The notes under the pieces were generated by a model. It saw only the letters and a list, made by a program, of their open reading frames with translations, had not been told where the DNA came from and ran no database searches. A stretch of DNA of 64,000 nt from Pseudisothecium myosuroides. Lineage: Eukaryota; Streptophyta; Bryopsida; Hypnales; Lembophyllaceae. This document shows positions 37,567 to 50,540 of this stretch, piece by piece; the first letter of the stretch is position 1, and the number at the start of each line of letters is the position of its first letter. The stretch spans positions 33,846,987 to 33,910,986 of the forward strand of contig OX637290.1 of the NCBI GenBank assembly GCA_951799445.1, written 5' to 3'. The position numbers and the translations under genes are program-made.

Positions 37567-40500
37567 TGGGAGTGTAGGACTTGATGTTTTGAGTTTAGAA
37601 CTTTGAAGGAATGAAGTAGTTGGCCATATTTTGCGCCTCTCATTTTGTATAGGGTACATGATTACGAGAAATAAAATTTCTAGCACGTAGAGTGTGTTAT
37701 TGAAAGCAATTGATGTGTCTGGAAATTGCCAAGTTCCATGTACATCATTTGTAATTTGAATTTCTTTGAGCAAACTATCTATAACTTTGGGATGCGATGC
37801 AAGTGGATTCGTTTGCTTTGAAACATGTGAATGGTACACCTAAGATATGAAAAATCCATGTATTGGTGAATGGATATTGTTGCATAGTCATTTTGTCATC
37901 TATTATTTCATTTGATATTTGATAATGTAATAATGGAGTTTTAATCCTTTGTAGACCATGTTAAACAACAAATAAATGGAAGAACATCTGACACTTGCGG
38001 AAATGCTATTATGTATCTATTAATTTTTTAGTAAAATTGTTGTAATCGTTCTAGAGCATTTGTATTGTGTATGATATAAAGATTTTCATTTGCAAAGATG
38101 ATGTAGTTTACAAGGTCTGGATACTTCTTACAGGAAGAAATATATCTTTGACTTTAGAAAGTGGCCCTTGAAATAAGAGGTGGATAAAAGAAGTCAAATA
38201 AGAACCTGAACCCCTAAAGTTCCATGACTTTGTCTTCATTGAAAACGCTTTGAAAATGCCATTTCTGATACAAGTACCAAATATTTGGAAAAAAACATTT
38301 TTTTTACTCATGTCACCGTTGGATCTTTCCGTACATTGTGTTAAAAATATTAGATCAACATTTCAAAAATTTCCACTGTGTGGATTGGAAGAGAAGCATT
38401 CAAATCTGTTTTGTTCATTTTTTTGGCCCTACACAAAGTAGGGCAGCTGCACTGCAGCAGCTCACTCGTCTATGATGGGAAAATGGCTAAAATGGTAGTG
38501 CTCTGTTTGAACTTTTTTCAAACAGAAGTTTGCTACATGCTTTAACCCCTAAATTCCCGAGGCACCAAATTTCGGTGTCAACAAAACGTTGAAGTACCCT
38601 AAAACCTAACAGGGAGGTCATTCTATAGCGATTTTGAGTACCACGTGCGGTGAAGTGATTTTTTGACTCCCTATTTATTTTTTAATAAACTATAATTTCA
38701 GCCTATGATTTTGAACTTTGATTAATGATGACTATAGATTTCTATTGCCAAAAATTTCCAACTCAAATAACATTAAAAATGACTATTTGAATAGGTTGAA
38801 AAGTGAACTAAAATGGCATAAGTTTCAACTCAAACATTTATAGAGTATACATTTGGATGACTATTGCATCAATACTCAAGAAAAACAAACTTCCAATATA
38901 TAGTTATTTATAGAAATTTTTAGTTCATTTTTTAGACAATATTTTATAAAGTAAATAGGAAGTCTACGTTATTTTCAGCTCTACAGTGTCAGTATCTTTT
39001 TTCTCCACAAATTTGTAACTAATTATTATCAACAAACAAAATATCAATAATTCAAAATCTAAACTTTCAAAGTAGAAAAAACTATTCCAATTTTTTTTGT
39101 TTTCTTTAATTTAAATTTTAAGAAATAAATAGAGGGTCCAAAAACTTTGCCACACGTGGGTTGTGTAAATGCATAGAGTGACCCCCCCGAGCTAAAAGCT
39201 AACAAAGTTGCTATTTTTAATAATTTATATTTTTGAAATATTCTTTTTCAAGTCTAGTGTTAGCATCAAAAGTCCGATCTTGAAATTGATGGATTATGAA
39301 TTTTCTATTGAAGATTTTGTGCAAAGGTATCCATTGCAATCTTCACTTCCTGTAGTGTTGAGGGCTCTTGGAAATGAGCCCTAAATACACTAGATCTTGA
39401 AGGAAAAATGACCTTAGAAATTCATTTTAAGAAATTGTAGAGTACATTTTGAGAACCTGTAAATTGATTGGAGTTATGCATGTTAGGTCATATTCTTGTG
39501 ATGACCAACTTCTTAGATTTGGCATGTGAAAAGAAGATTGAAAGACTTCAAGTCACTTTCACAATTTGAACACCCTCATATTTGAACATTATAGTCTTTG
39601 AATTCATAAGTGATGGTCTTGTGGGGTTTTTTTGTATGTGGCCTCTAACATGTCTAGTTTGAATTTGTACGGTTATAAACTTAAAATTCATTAAAAATTG
39701 ATAGAACTTAACAAAATGTTGGCTTCTTGTTCAATTAAAAGCAAATTCCTAGAAGTTCAAAAAAGGCCTTGGGCATTTAGGGGTTAATGCCTAAAGGACA
39801 AAACACCATTTTTTGGCAACATAGCGATTTAGAGCAATTCACTACAAATAGACTTTTTATTAAGCCACTTTGAAATTTTCAAAGAAGATGTGTCTCAGGT
39901 GTAGATTCAAGGCCCAACAATTTTCATAACTTCTTACTATATGGTTAAAAAATTATTGCATGATATGTCATTTTCCATAATCAGTGGGCAACCACAAAAA
40001 AGTCTTGAAAAATCCCTTTTTTGGATTCTCTAAATTTGAAATTGCTTGTATAAATTTATATATGTATGGAAAGCTTTGAATCATTCCATTTGGATGAATG
40101 AGTCAAAAGTGAAGAGTAGTTTTAGTTTGAGGGTAGTTAAGGAATCTATATTCTAAAATAAACTTTGAAGTCCTGTATTGAACTGAAATTTTAATATTTT
40201 AGAAAGAAAATAAAAAAATTGGGTGTAGATTGTTTATTACAACATTACAACCGATGGGATTGGCATTTTTCAATTCCATAACAAAACTCTTTACAATTTA
40301 GTATTTTGAGTCATTCCCTACCTCTTTCTACTTACTATTTTTTCCCTATATGTTGTACAACTATAAGGGCAGCTGCCTGTTTTCTTCCAGGCAGGGACAA
40401 AAAAAGGATTTTTTTTCAATTCAAACAATAATATCTTGCAATGTACATGGTGGAAAATTATGAAATTTTTTCCACATCTTTTTTAACCGATATATTAAGA

Positions 40501-41294
40501 GATCCTACGGTTATGTTTGTTCAAAATTGTTTTTCTTCTAAAATTTGGTACTTGTATTTGAAATGGCAGTTTTGGAGCTGTTTTGGTGAAAACATAGTCA
40601 AAACCTTTCCGGGTTAATCTGTGCAAATCATTTGGAGTTGTAGAACATATTCGAAAGAAATTTCATGTGGAAAGAAATAGTGAATGATTCTAATTACTAA
40701 ATTGCAGAGAATTTGATTATGGAATTGAAATATGCCAAATTCAATGGTTGCCATATTGTAATGAATAATCTACATCCTATGATTTATTTTTCTAAGGGAA
40801 TTATTGGAAATTGAGTAATGTAGAGGACTGTAAAGTTCATTTGAAATTAGAGGATCCAAAACTGTCCGCTAACTCAAAATCCTCATAACTTTTGATTCAT
40901 TCATATCAATGGAATGACTGAAAGCTTACCACGTATAAATAAGTCTAGAAATCCACACCCAAATTTTATAAAAAATGTTTACAAAAATGTTCAATTCGTA
41001 AGGCCGCCGAGTTTCAACACAAGGATAAAAAGCCACTAAAAAATGGTATGTCTATTTCAAAGAGCAAAACATTACAAAATGTATGTTGTGCATATGTAAT
41101 CGTACGATCTTCTATTGGACTGTTCTAAACATGTGAGCCTCCTGTTTCCCAAGCTTAGACCGCCAATATTATGTATCGGCACTTTTGAATTTCATAAGAA
41201 GAGGCCAAAGCTTAAGGGTTCACAACCCCTAGAGCAAATTTCCAAAAATGTGGACAGCCTTTTTCCAGGAGATGCGATACTACAGTAGTGGAGG
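37567..41294. other. AT-rich intergenic region with TTAA-element remnants
   Basis: No gene is supported across 3.7 kb. A complete TTAA-flanked element lies at 38,542-39,787. An inverted end fragment of the related family begins near 38,205 (AACCCCTAAAG). Segments at about 40,390-40,620 resemble the body of the elements at 48,900-49,160. The remainder is AT-rich with no recognised feature. Confidence 0.6.
38542..39787. mobile_element. TTAA-flanked terminal-inverted-repeat element, 1.25 kb
   Basis: It begins TTAACCCCTAAATTCCCGAG and ends with the inverse of TTAACCCCTAAATGCCCAAG, about 22-bp inverted ends with few mismatches, with TTAA at both limits. A TTAA target and CCC-starting ends resemble piggyBac-type elements. 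It carries no transposase, so it is non-autonomous. Its right 320 bp match the repeat at 1-317. Confidence 0.6.
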
Positions 41295-41620
41295 TGGACG
41301 CGCGGTCGCCCACTACCCGTGATCGCCCTAGAAGCGCGGTCGCCCTGGAAGCCAGTACCCGAGGTCGCCCTGGACCCGACGTCGTCCGGGATCCAGGACG
41401 CGAGGTCGCCTAAGACCCGCGGTCGCCTTCTTTGCCACACGATGTCGCCCAAGTTTCCACGCGCGGTCGCTGAATTCCCCTCCGGCGGTCGTGGTTCCTG
41501 GACCCGCATTCTCCTTGGACCCGAGGTTGCCCAGTACGCGAGGTCGCCTCCTTTGAAGTCGCCTAGACCCGCACTCGCCCCCACGAGACCTCGGGTATAT
41601 GAGCGTTCACCTGCACACGC
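41295..41620 (+). repeat. GGTCGCC-rich array upstream of the coiled-coil gene
   Basis: A second, more diverged array of [CA]GCG[GA]GGTCGCC-type units with irregular linkers, in the same position relative to the gene as the array at 32,060-32,330. A TATA-like GGTATATGAG follows at its right end (about 41,593). Confidence 0.8.
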
Positions 41621-41632
41621 GTTCTCCACTCT

Positions 41633-41696
41633 AGGCCCTGCGCATGGGTTTTCATCCACCTCGAAGTGGGTGACTGCGTGCTCGTGGGCTAGGGGT
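41633..41696 (+). promoter_or_regulatory. Promoter module shared with the kinase-like gene
   Basis: This block contains GTGGGTGACTGCGTGCTCG then TGGGCTAGGGGT, matching 32,331-32,392. It lies 240 bp before the ATG at 41,938. TATATGA sits about 40 bp upstream, which suggests a core promoter. Confidence 0.6.
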
Positions 41697-42561
41697 TAGA
41701 GTTGTGAGGGGGACATTTTGTCTCTCCACTTCATTTTTGTGGCTTTCGTTCCGTGCACCGGATTGTTGGCGGCTTGACATTTGGGTATTGTAAATTGAAT
41801 ATATATTTGTAAATGTATGTTTTTTGTAAATGTGATATACCACCGGTTTAGGATTTTCACGCTCGAGTAGTACAAGTTTGGTATTAGAATATTAAACTTA
41901 GTACCTAGACTCGTTGTCCACGTACAAAGTGATCGTCATGGAGGATGAGGCCCAACCAAAGCCATTGACTCGGCAACAGAAGAAGGCACGTTGTGACATG
42001 CCACGGAAGAGGACTGGAAAAACTCACAAGAAGCGTGTGCCTATCCTTTTGCATCCACACATTAAGGCTTTCTTGGGTTGGAAGGAGGAACCTGAGCCTT
42101 GGAGTTATGAAACAGTTAAAAAATATGTGGATTGGTGCCACATCAACAAGCTGTTTCCGCTCTGGCGACACAAGCTGCAAGTGGAGTCTAACAAGGCAAA
42201 TCTTGGATATTGCAAAAATGAAGACTTCAAGAAGAGATGCCTTCAGGTATGGAGGGAGTTGTATCTAAAGGAGCAGCCGTATCGAAACGACAGTTTTCCT
42301 TTGTATCTTGTCCAAATGGTGTATACCGAATGTATACTTCTGAAGCGGGTGGATTGGACAAACATAAAGGAGTTGCCTATTGGAGACCATCCAGAGGACC
42401 CAACACTCTTGGTTCAAGATGAACGAGTTGATGTTGAGAAGAAGTTGACATTGGTTAAACCGGGGAAGTTGTGCATTCCCGACGAAGAGGTAGAGTGGTC
42501 AGCTGCTTCTAGCTCAGATGAGCGCACCCATGAATACGATGAGTATGAGTTTGATGAAGAC

Positions 42562-45500
42562 TGTCGTACGCGCAATCTAGGCATAAGTATCCTTAACACC
42601 AAAATGATGATAAGATAACACGGAATATTGTCCCAGGAGATTCTAGTATGTTTCAACAAGCTAAGGAGTTTCCGAGTCGTAATCCAAACAACAAAACCCC
42701 AAGCAACACCTCTTTCTTTTCCTATTCCTTACACAATGGTCTTCTGGATCCCAATCCGGATCTATCTCTTTCCGGTTTCCGGTTTGATCCGGATTCCGGG
42801 TCTCACTTCTCAACTTCAACTGGTTTTCTATTCCCCTGTTTTACCCTCAGGGTGTCCGCATTTGATCTTTAGAGGGGTAGGAACGTACCACTCTTAGACA
42901 TCTATTTCTCTGCACAAAACTTCACACAAAACAATCCTAACCGAGTTTTTATTGTAGAATAGAGGAAGTAATAATCCTCACAATTCCCCGGGTAGCTTGC
43001 CCGGAAAACAGGTCACTCAGAATTGCATCCTTCCACTTTTACTACAACGACAGATCAAGGCAGCCGGGACTAAAAGAGATTCGTGCATCTATCTACCAGA
43101 CTGATCCTATGGTTGGCAGACCTTCCGGTGAGTGGGGATTTTCCGCTAGCGGTCGCTTATCTCCGCTCGGAACCCTCCCTGGATTCCGGACTCGCATCCG
43201 CACCACTCCTTAGAACCGGATCACCGTTACGGCAATTTAAAGGTACCACGCACAAATCCTTACTCACAAGTCTAGTAAAGTTTCCTCACAAACTTACTCG
43301 CTCAAATCAGGTCCAACTAATTCTCAACCCGGATTCCCCCTCATCCGCCCTCTCTCACACTTTCACCATTCATAAACAACTCAAGAAAACGCACACATAG
43401 CCAGAAATCCAAATGTCCACTTAGTGGCTCAGATTAGAGAAAAGAGAATATGAACATAAACTAATGCACACAAAATGGGCAAGGCTGGAATGAAAGGGCA
43501 ACAAGCTGTCCTCCACTTAAAAAGCCCAAACAAAAAGCCAAAAAAAAAACACCTGAAAATCCAGGTGACCAATCAGTAACCAACCGTAATATCTGGAAAG
43601 TTCAAAGTCAACTACTCCTAAGAATCCGGAACCGGGCCCCACGCACGGAAAATCCGCTCCAGATTAAAAATCCTAATACTGCAAACATACTAACTACTTT
43701 CCCCGCTTTGATTTCTTCGCGCTGCTACTTGGCCCTGCAGGGGGTTTCCTGCTCCTTTTCGGTGGAGTGGACTTCGTTGCAGCTCGGGTCGGAATCTTCC
43801 GCTGGATCGGCGGCGGGTCGTCATCCGAAGCCGTCTCATCCCCGGAAGTGAATTCCCCCTTCTCAGACTCCTGGATCATCTCCACTCTGGTCTCTCTCTC
43901 GGGTGAATCGTCCAGCTGAATCAGTGTTGTATTCTTCTTGGGCGATGCCTTCTGCATGTGAGTAAGTCGACTGGATTGGTCTGAGCCGGGTTTGACAAGG
44001 CCTCCATCCGGTGGATTAAATTGCTCCGAACGGATGTTCCGGATGTCGGAATGGTACTCCCTGCTACTACCGGAATCGACTGGATACTCCTCGTCTGGCC
44101 GAACTTAGTGGTCTTCGTCTGGATCCGTGTCTGACCTGGAGTAGGTCTTGGGGATGGTGGTAGACTGATCCCTGCCCCCGACTTCTGGGGCGTCTTCAAC
44201 AAGTCGACGTTGGGCAGCTCCGAAAAGTGAGTGAAGTCCAAGGGCTTATTTGGGTCGAGGTGCCCCAACAGTTGCGCCATCTCCTTCAAAATTCCTTCCA
44301 TCCGGGCCTGGAAGTCCACCAAGATAGTTACCACCTTGGACCCGGATAAGTGGCCTATGCCACTCAGCTGATTGCTAAAGAGTCGGGATTTGACAACAGC
44401 TTCCGCGGACTGCTCCACCAACGCGATCAAATTGTGGACGAGTTGGAGAGCTTCCGTCTCCTTCTGCTGTGCAACTGCGGAATCTGTCTCTGCCCAGTTC
44501 ACCCGACCTAACAGGTCATCCCTTTCCTTCTCTAAGCTCTTGATCCGCTCGTCCTTCTCACGAATCAGATCCGGGCTCGATAGTTTCCGGATCTAATTTA
44601 TGATATCTTCCGGCTCCACCTTCAGCTCTGCAGCAATCCCCAGGATCATATCTGACATGCCGAAATGCATGTGCTTGGCCTCCTCCATCCACTGCGTTCC
44701 GGCGTCGAAGAAGTCCGACTGCATTTCCGATTCCGGGGGTTGACTCGGCTCTCCTTTTTCCGGGGTCGACTGTTCCACCCTCGAGTTCGGATTGGTCAAC
44801 TTCCTTCTCTTCTCCCGCTTGTCGACCAGGTCCTGCTGCTGCGGTTCTTCTTCCTCGTCGTCGTCTTCTTCTTCTTCCTCCTCCTCTCCCTCGATCGGAG
44901 TATCCGGTGGAATTTTGTGCGTGAGACCATACTTCACTATTTCCAATCCGGTGTTGTAAATCACCACCTCTTCACTAGTCAGCACCTCTTGATGGTGGTA
45001 CAGGTGAAACAGGTACGGACTGAGAAGACTCGGCTTCCCCTTCCTTACATGCGACACCAGTTTCTTCACTATACCGGCTAGGACTTTCCCCCAGTGGACT
45101 ACCTTATCTTCTAAAGCCCCAAAGATAGTGTTGGCCACCGTAACCGTAACTCGGGTGGGCTTTTCCGGATACATGATCAGAATCAAAAATTCCAACACCC
45201 ATTTCTGCCTAGCGTCCTTACAGTCACTCACGGGGTATCCGTCCTTAGTGGTAACCGGATTACGGAACTTTCCAATCCCGTACGTCTCTACCCGAGAACC
45301 TAATCCGGACCCGTTCTTCCCGAACCCGTATACGTCAGCCCATACATCTGCCGTCCATGCTCCGGGTTGGCCTCTCACAGTCAACTCAAACTGATTTGGG
45401 ACTCCCAAGATCAGCTGCTCCAGCATCTCCGTGTCCTTAACATTCCACGGTCGGTGGATCAAACCTACGCACCCCATCCGGGTCAGATCTGTCTCTAACT

Positions 45501-46060
45501 CCTTCCGGTGAGTTGGGTCGGTGGGAATAGCCGGTCTTACTATCCGAGCTGTGACAGAAGGTCGACGCGCTACCGGTTTGCTGGACTCCGCTATACCAAC
45601 ACCGACTACTAAATCCGGTGCAATCGGCACCAACCTCACCCGTCTCTCCCTGTCGCGATCTCTAACTCACCACTCTTTCTCTCAGCTAAGTGCGCAAGAC
45701 AATCAGCAAAGTGAAGAATGAGGAAGATTAGGTCTGGCGATGGTTTAAGTACTAGTCGAGCTGCCGACCGTTCCCCCTGGCGAACGGAAAAGAGGTCCAT
45801 TCCCGTAACGGTTCCCTAGCAGCGTAGGTCGGATACCTATTCCGTAGCTCGTTCCGATCCGACCTAACTCGGATTTAAGATCCGTTCCTGCTCTCGAAAG
45901 AACCCGGTTAAAGGATCTAGAATCTCGGATTCTAACTATCCGGAATCTATCTGTATCCGGATCTAATTTCTTACTTCTTATCAAAGTTTTGAAATTTTTG
46001 ACTAACTCCTACCCTATTTCTAAGCTACATCTCTCTCTAATGAGTTTCCATGCTCCCACA
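42562..46060 (-). mobile_element. Solo LTR, subfamily A (copy A2), 3,499 bp, inverted
   Basis: On the plus strand it begins TGTCGTACGCGC and ends GTACTCC...CCCACA-type sequence (TGCTCCCACA at 46051-46060). It is flanked by perfect AAGAC duplications (42557-42561 and 46061-46065). It is the reverse complement of A1 with only scattered differences. With A1 it forms an inverted pair of 3.5-kb arms about 6 kb apart. Confidence 0.9.
43694..45605 (-). pseudogene. LTR-borne protein gene, copy A2
   Basis: The same protein as copy A1. Its presumed ATG is ATA here (about 45,594), so any start would have to be elsewhere. A TAG at 44593-44595 replaces a CAG of A1, while the CGA lost in A1 is intact here. 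The same 1-nt deletion relative to subfamily B shifts the C-terminal part (43957-43694). The differing lesions show the two copies decayed independently after insertion. Confidence 0.7.
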
Positions 46061-47419
46061 AAGACCTAGAAGCACTCGCTCTCATGGATTTTTATAAGTC
46101 AGCCTCGAAGGCAACGGCTGACTAGAAGGGGAAGAAGAAGGTTGAAGAACCCGAAACACTGTTCCACAAACATGAACAATGCAGTGAGGATGTGGAGCCC
46201 AAGCGAGTGGACCACATATTCTTAGAGCACGGTGGCGGTCTGAGCAAGGACGATTCTTCAGACGATGAAGATATGTTGAGTGCTAAGATAGCAAGTGCAC
46301 GAGAAGCTTTGCTTGAAGCCACAATGGAATGGGAAGACTTGAAGAAAAATGAAGCTTCACCAGAATGTGACGAGGGTCTTGTGTCATCTTTGCGGACGGA
46401 GTCTGAGGCGGTCAAGAAAGCCATTGCTGAAAATGACAAGTACTTGGCTGATTTGAAGAAAAGTAAAGATAATTATTTCAAGAAGAGAGAGGAGGGCCGC
46501 GCTCACATGATGGATGATGTGGCAGTATATCAAAGGCAACTCCAACTCTTGGAACGCAAGTGTGGGCAGTTGCAACATCAAAGGAAAAGCATCGGCGTCC
46601 AAGTAGCTGAGAAAGAAAAAGAATTTTTCAATATTGCAGTCCAACAGTCAAAGGAGTTATGCCCTTCCATTATGGCTCGTGATTATGGTAGTACTCCCGA
46701 AGAATTAGCAATGCTTCGAAAGTTGGTGAAGCTCCACGAGGAGATGGTACACGCGAGTGATAAGGAGTTTCAGTTGCTGGAGTGCGAACTTCATTTTCTG
46801 TGGAAATGGTTGCAGTGGAGCAAAGATACTAAGGATGCAAGCCTTGTAGAACAAGAGAGGATTGGACCAGAGCCAAAGAGAAGCGATTTTGTGATCAATA
46901 CTAGAAGCATGTAGGAGCTCAGTACGAATTTGACGTTTTGGGCACCATTTTTTGGATGTAATGGACTTTGAATAGAAAAAGAAATTCCATTTTTTTTCCT
47001 TCCAAAGTCCCTAATTGTCATTCTTTTACCACGTGTATTTGGACTATTTTTTAAATCCTTGTTGAGCTTTTCTTTGGTTGGGAACAAGAAAATGAATGAT
47101 AATTTTATAATTATAGTTCAATTTTTATTTGTATAGAATAATACACGTTTTATATGTAGTTGTTGTTGGAGGCCTGCTTATTTCCTAAAATAACATCCAT
47201 TTTCTTTTACAATTACAGTGATGTATTTTCAATACAGGAGCAACAATATCAATCCATTTTCTTACCAATATTTTGGTTCTTTTTCCAAAATAAGAACCCT
47301 CTTCATTTTGGTAAGTTATGGGACTACATTGTTCCAGTGAAAAGAATACCATATTTAAGAAATCATGATAATTAATCCATTTTCTTGGTATTTTTGAGAA
47401 ATATTTCATTTCCAATTTT

Positions 47420-50400
47420 TTTCATGGAATTGTGAGAACTTAGGTTTTAAAATGAAAAGAGTAATCACATTGATATTCTTCCATTTTTATGTTTTCCATT
47501 ATGGGAAAGCTTCCAGTCTTTGCCTCTTTGGTAAGTTACGATTGAACCTTTTTTCTCTAGGAAGAAGAGCCCTTATTGTATTTCTTCTTTATATCTTAAA
47601 TTTTTTAAAATAAGAACAAGAATTTGTACCTATTTATTTATCAAAAATCTTGCTTAGAAGAAGAAGAAGTCCGAAATATTTTGAATTCTTCACTTCTACT
47701 TGCAGAACTCTAAGCTTCGGTAATTTACGAATGAAAATAATTTGGATGAAAAAAAGAGCACTCATTTTGTTTATGAGTATATGTGTATATATTTTGAAGC
47801 AAATAATATATTATTTCCAATTTTTTCTAGAAATTATGAGAACTTAGGTTTACAAGGAGAAGAGTAATCGTATTGCTACTCTTCCATTTTTATGTTTTTC
47901 ATAATGGGAAACCCTGCTTTTTTTGGTAAATTACAAATGAACCTATTTTTTAAAGGAAGAAGAGCATTTTTTATATTTCTTCTCTACATCTTAAATTTTT
48001 TTAAATAAAAACAAGAATTTGTATCTATTTATTTCCCAAAACTCTTGCTTACAAAAAAAAGAGGTATGATTTTTTTCCTTCATTGTATTTTGAATTCTTG
48101 ATTTCTACTCATAGAACTCAATGCTTGGGTGATTTATGAATTAACCCCTAGAGGACCAGCATGTAATTTTTGGTTGTAGAGGAATTTTGGGCAAGTACGT
48201 GTCACTAGAGAATTCCATATTTTAACCCCTAAAGGACCGGCATGCATTTTTTGGCCGTATAGAAATTTTAGGCAGGTCCGTGTGACTAGAGATTTCCATA
48301 TTTTAAGCTGAAATTTTAATAGAAGGTGGACGCGAGGAATATCTTTCATTTGCACTAAATTTCAGGACATTTGGAAATAGGAATCAAAAGTTATGGCCAA
48401 ATATGTTACATTTTTTTGTAACTGGGCAGTCCGGGCAGCAAGCAAAATTTGGCAAAATTTTGATTTTTTTTTTTAATATTTTTTTTCTTGTAGATTATAT
48501 TTTTGTCTATCTGGAAAGCTTTGATTCATTTCATTTGGATTTGTTATGAAAAAGTTATGGATATTCTTGTTTTTTGGGCAATTAGAGCATCTTCTTGAAA
48601 AAAATAACTTGTAGGATTCATTTCTAAATGCTATTTTTGCAATTAAAAAAAAAAAAAAATTCTCATGGTTTACTTTACTTGCTAGAACAATCTCACCATT
48701 GGGATCAGTGAATTTTAATTCCATCTAAAATATATTAATGTTTTAGATTTTCCTTCTATCTCGTACCTACTTCTACTTAATAAAATTTTTAGGAATGATA
48801 ATTAAGTTTTTTTGAATATTTTTTTTTTCCCTAGACTCTCAACTCAATTCTCCACTATAAAGATTTGAAGCACAAAACTTTGTAGTGCAAAAATTTTAAG
48901 TGAAAAATGTTTAAAGTCAAAAAATCTAGTCCCGCAATGTGCTGAAATACTTGTTTTTTCCACTTTAAATGCAGATATCTTGCAATCTGAGCGGTCAAAA
49001 ATTCTGAAATTTTTCCCACACATTCTCATACTAATTAGGTATAAGATCTTACGGTTAGATGTGAAAAAAAAACATTTTTCATTTTTTTTTACTCCTTGCT
49101 ATAGAAATGGCAGTTTTGATGGTTTTTTGGCAGAAAAAAAGCCTTGGGCCTTTAGGGGTTAAGCTGAAATTTTAATAGAAGGTGGGCGCAATAAAAATAT
49201 CTTTCATATGCACTAAATTTAAGCACATTTGGAAATAGGAGTGAAAAGTTCTAGCAAAATATGTTACTTTTTGTCGTAACTGGGCAGTCTGGGCAGGAAA
49301 AAACATTTGGCAGGAATTGGATTTTGTTTTTTTGTATTTTTCTTTTCATAGATAATATTTTTTTCTATCTGGAAAGCTTTGGTTAATTGGTTCATTTTAT
49401 TTGGATTTGTTATGAGAAAGTTAATAGGGACATTATTGTTTTTTGGGCAGTTAGAGCATCTTCTTGAAGAAAATAACTTGTAGGATTCATTTTTGAATGC
49501 TATTTTTGCAATTTTTCACAAAAAATAAATTCTCATGGTTTAGTTTACTTGCTAGAACAATGTCACCAGTGGGATTACTGTATTTTAATTCCATCTAATA
49601 TATATAAATATTTTAGATTTTCCTTATATCTTGTGTCGACTTCTACTTAATAATTTTTTTAGGAATGATAATTAAGTTTTTTTGAATATTCTTTTTTTCC
49701 CTAGACTCTCAAGTCTCAACACAATTTGCCACTATAATGATTTAAAGCTCAGAACTTTGTAGTCCAAAAATTTTAAGTTAAAAATGTTTAAAGTCTAAAA
49801 ATCTAGTCTTGCAATGTGCTGAAATACTCGTTTTTACCAATTTAAACACAAATATCTTGCAATCTGTGCGGTCCAGAATTCTGAAATTTTTTCCTCACAT
49901 TCTCATACTAGTTAGGGGTAAGATCCTACTATTCAATTTCCAAATTTTTTTTTTTTCAAATTTTTGGAATCCTTGCTATAGAAATGACAGTTTTAAGTGT
50001 TTTTTGGCAGAAAAAAGGCCTTCGGCCTTGAGGGGTTAAACTTATTAGGATAAAGAACCGAAAACCCATTTTGTTTATTAGTATACATGGATACATTTTG
50101 AAGCAAATAATATATTATTTGAAATTTTTTCCAGAAATTGTGAGAACTTAGGTTTACAAATGAGAAGAGTAATCGCGTTGATATTCTTCCAATTTTATGT
50201 TTTCCATTATGGGAAAGCCTCCATTCTTTGGTAAGTTACGGATGAACCTTTTTTCCAAAGGATGAAAAGCACTTATTATATTTCTTCTTTACATCTTAAG
50301 CTTTTTAAAATAAGAATCCAAATTTGTATATGTTTATTTAAATAAAAACTTGCATAAAAGAAGAAGAGGTCCAATATTTTCCCTTCATTGTATTTTTAAT

Positions 50401-50540
50401 TCTTGATTTCTACTTGTAGAACTCTATGCTTCGGTGATTTATAAATGAAAATTATTTGGATAAAATAAAGGGCATCGATTTTATTTATTAGTATATCTGA
50501 ATATATTTTGAAGTGAATAATAAATATTTTTTAATCTATT
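47420..50540. repeat. ~404-bp tandem repeat, three copies, interrupted
   Basis: A GAGAACTTAGGTTT... GAAGAGTAATC landmark recurs at 47,432, 47,835 and 50,141. The first spacing is 403 bp. The second is 2,306 bp, which becomes about 407 bp once the 48,141-50,039 insertion is removed. Each copy has the TTCCATTTTTATG and GGGAAA blocks. No coding function is visible. Confidence 0.65.
48141..50039. mobile_element. TTAA-flanked element cluster with internal tandem duplication
   Basis: The left end TTAACCCCTAGAGGACCAGC is duplicated 81 bp later (48,222). A ~860-bp body (from about 48,305) is repeated from 49,161, each copy ending with GGCCTT[TG]AGGGGTTAA-like sequence (49,162 and 50,039). Only one TTAA would remain at the empty site in the ~404-bp host repeat, consistent with TTAA-targeted insertion. 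There is no transposase frame. Confidence 0.55.

Larger units (their letters stand above)
41938..46914 (+). pseudogene. Coiled-coil protein gene split by a solo LTR, in-frame TAG
   Basis: The coding parts are 41938-42561 and 46066-46914; excising the LTR and one AAGAC duplicate restores a single frame of about 490 codons. The N-terminus (MEDEAQPKPLTRQQKKARC) is basic, followed by a Trp/Tyr-rich region of about 150 residues, an acidic linker at the insertion point, then a long heptad-rich coiled coil around AREALLEATMEW and beyond. A TAG at 46123-46125 interrupts the downstream half. I do not recognise the family. Its upstream region has the same promoter module and GGTCGCC array as the kinase-like gene, so both were probably co-expressed. 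No intron is evident. Confidence 0.65.

Noticed and set aside
47650..47847. Small AT-rich open frames in the 46.9-51.3 kb region
   Set aside because: Composition follows AT-rich repeats; no splice context or motif supports them.
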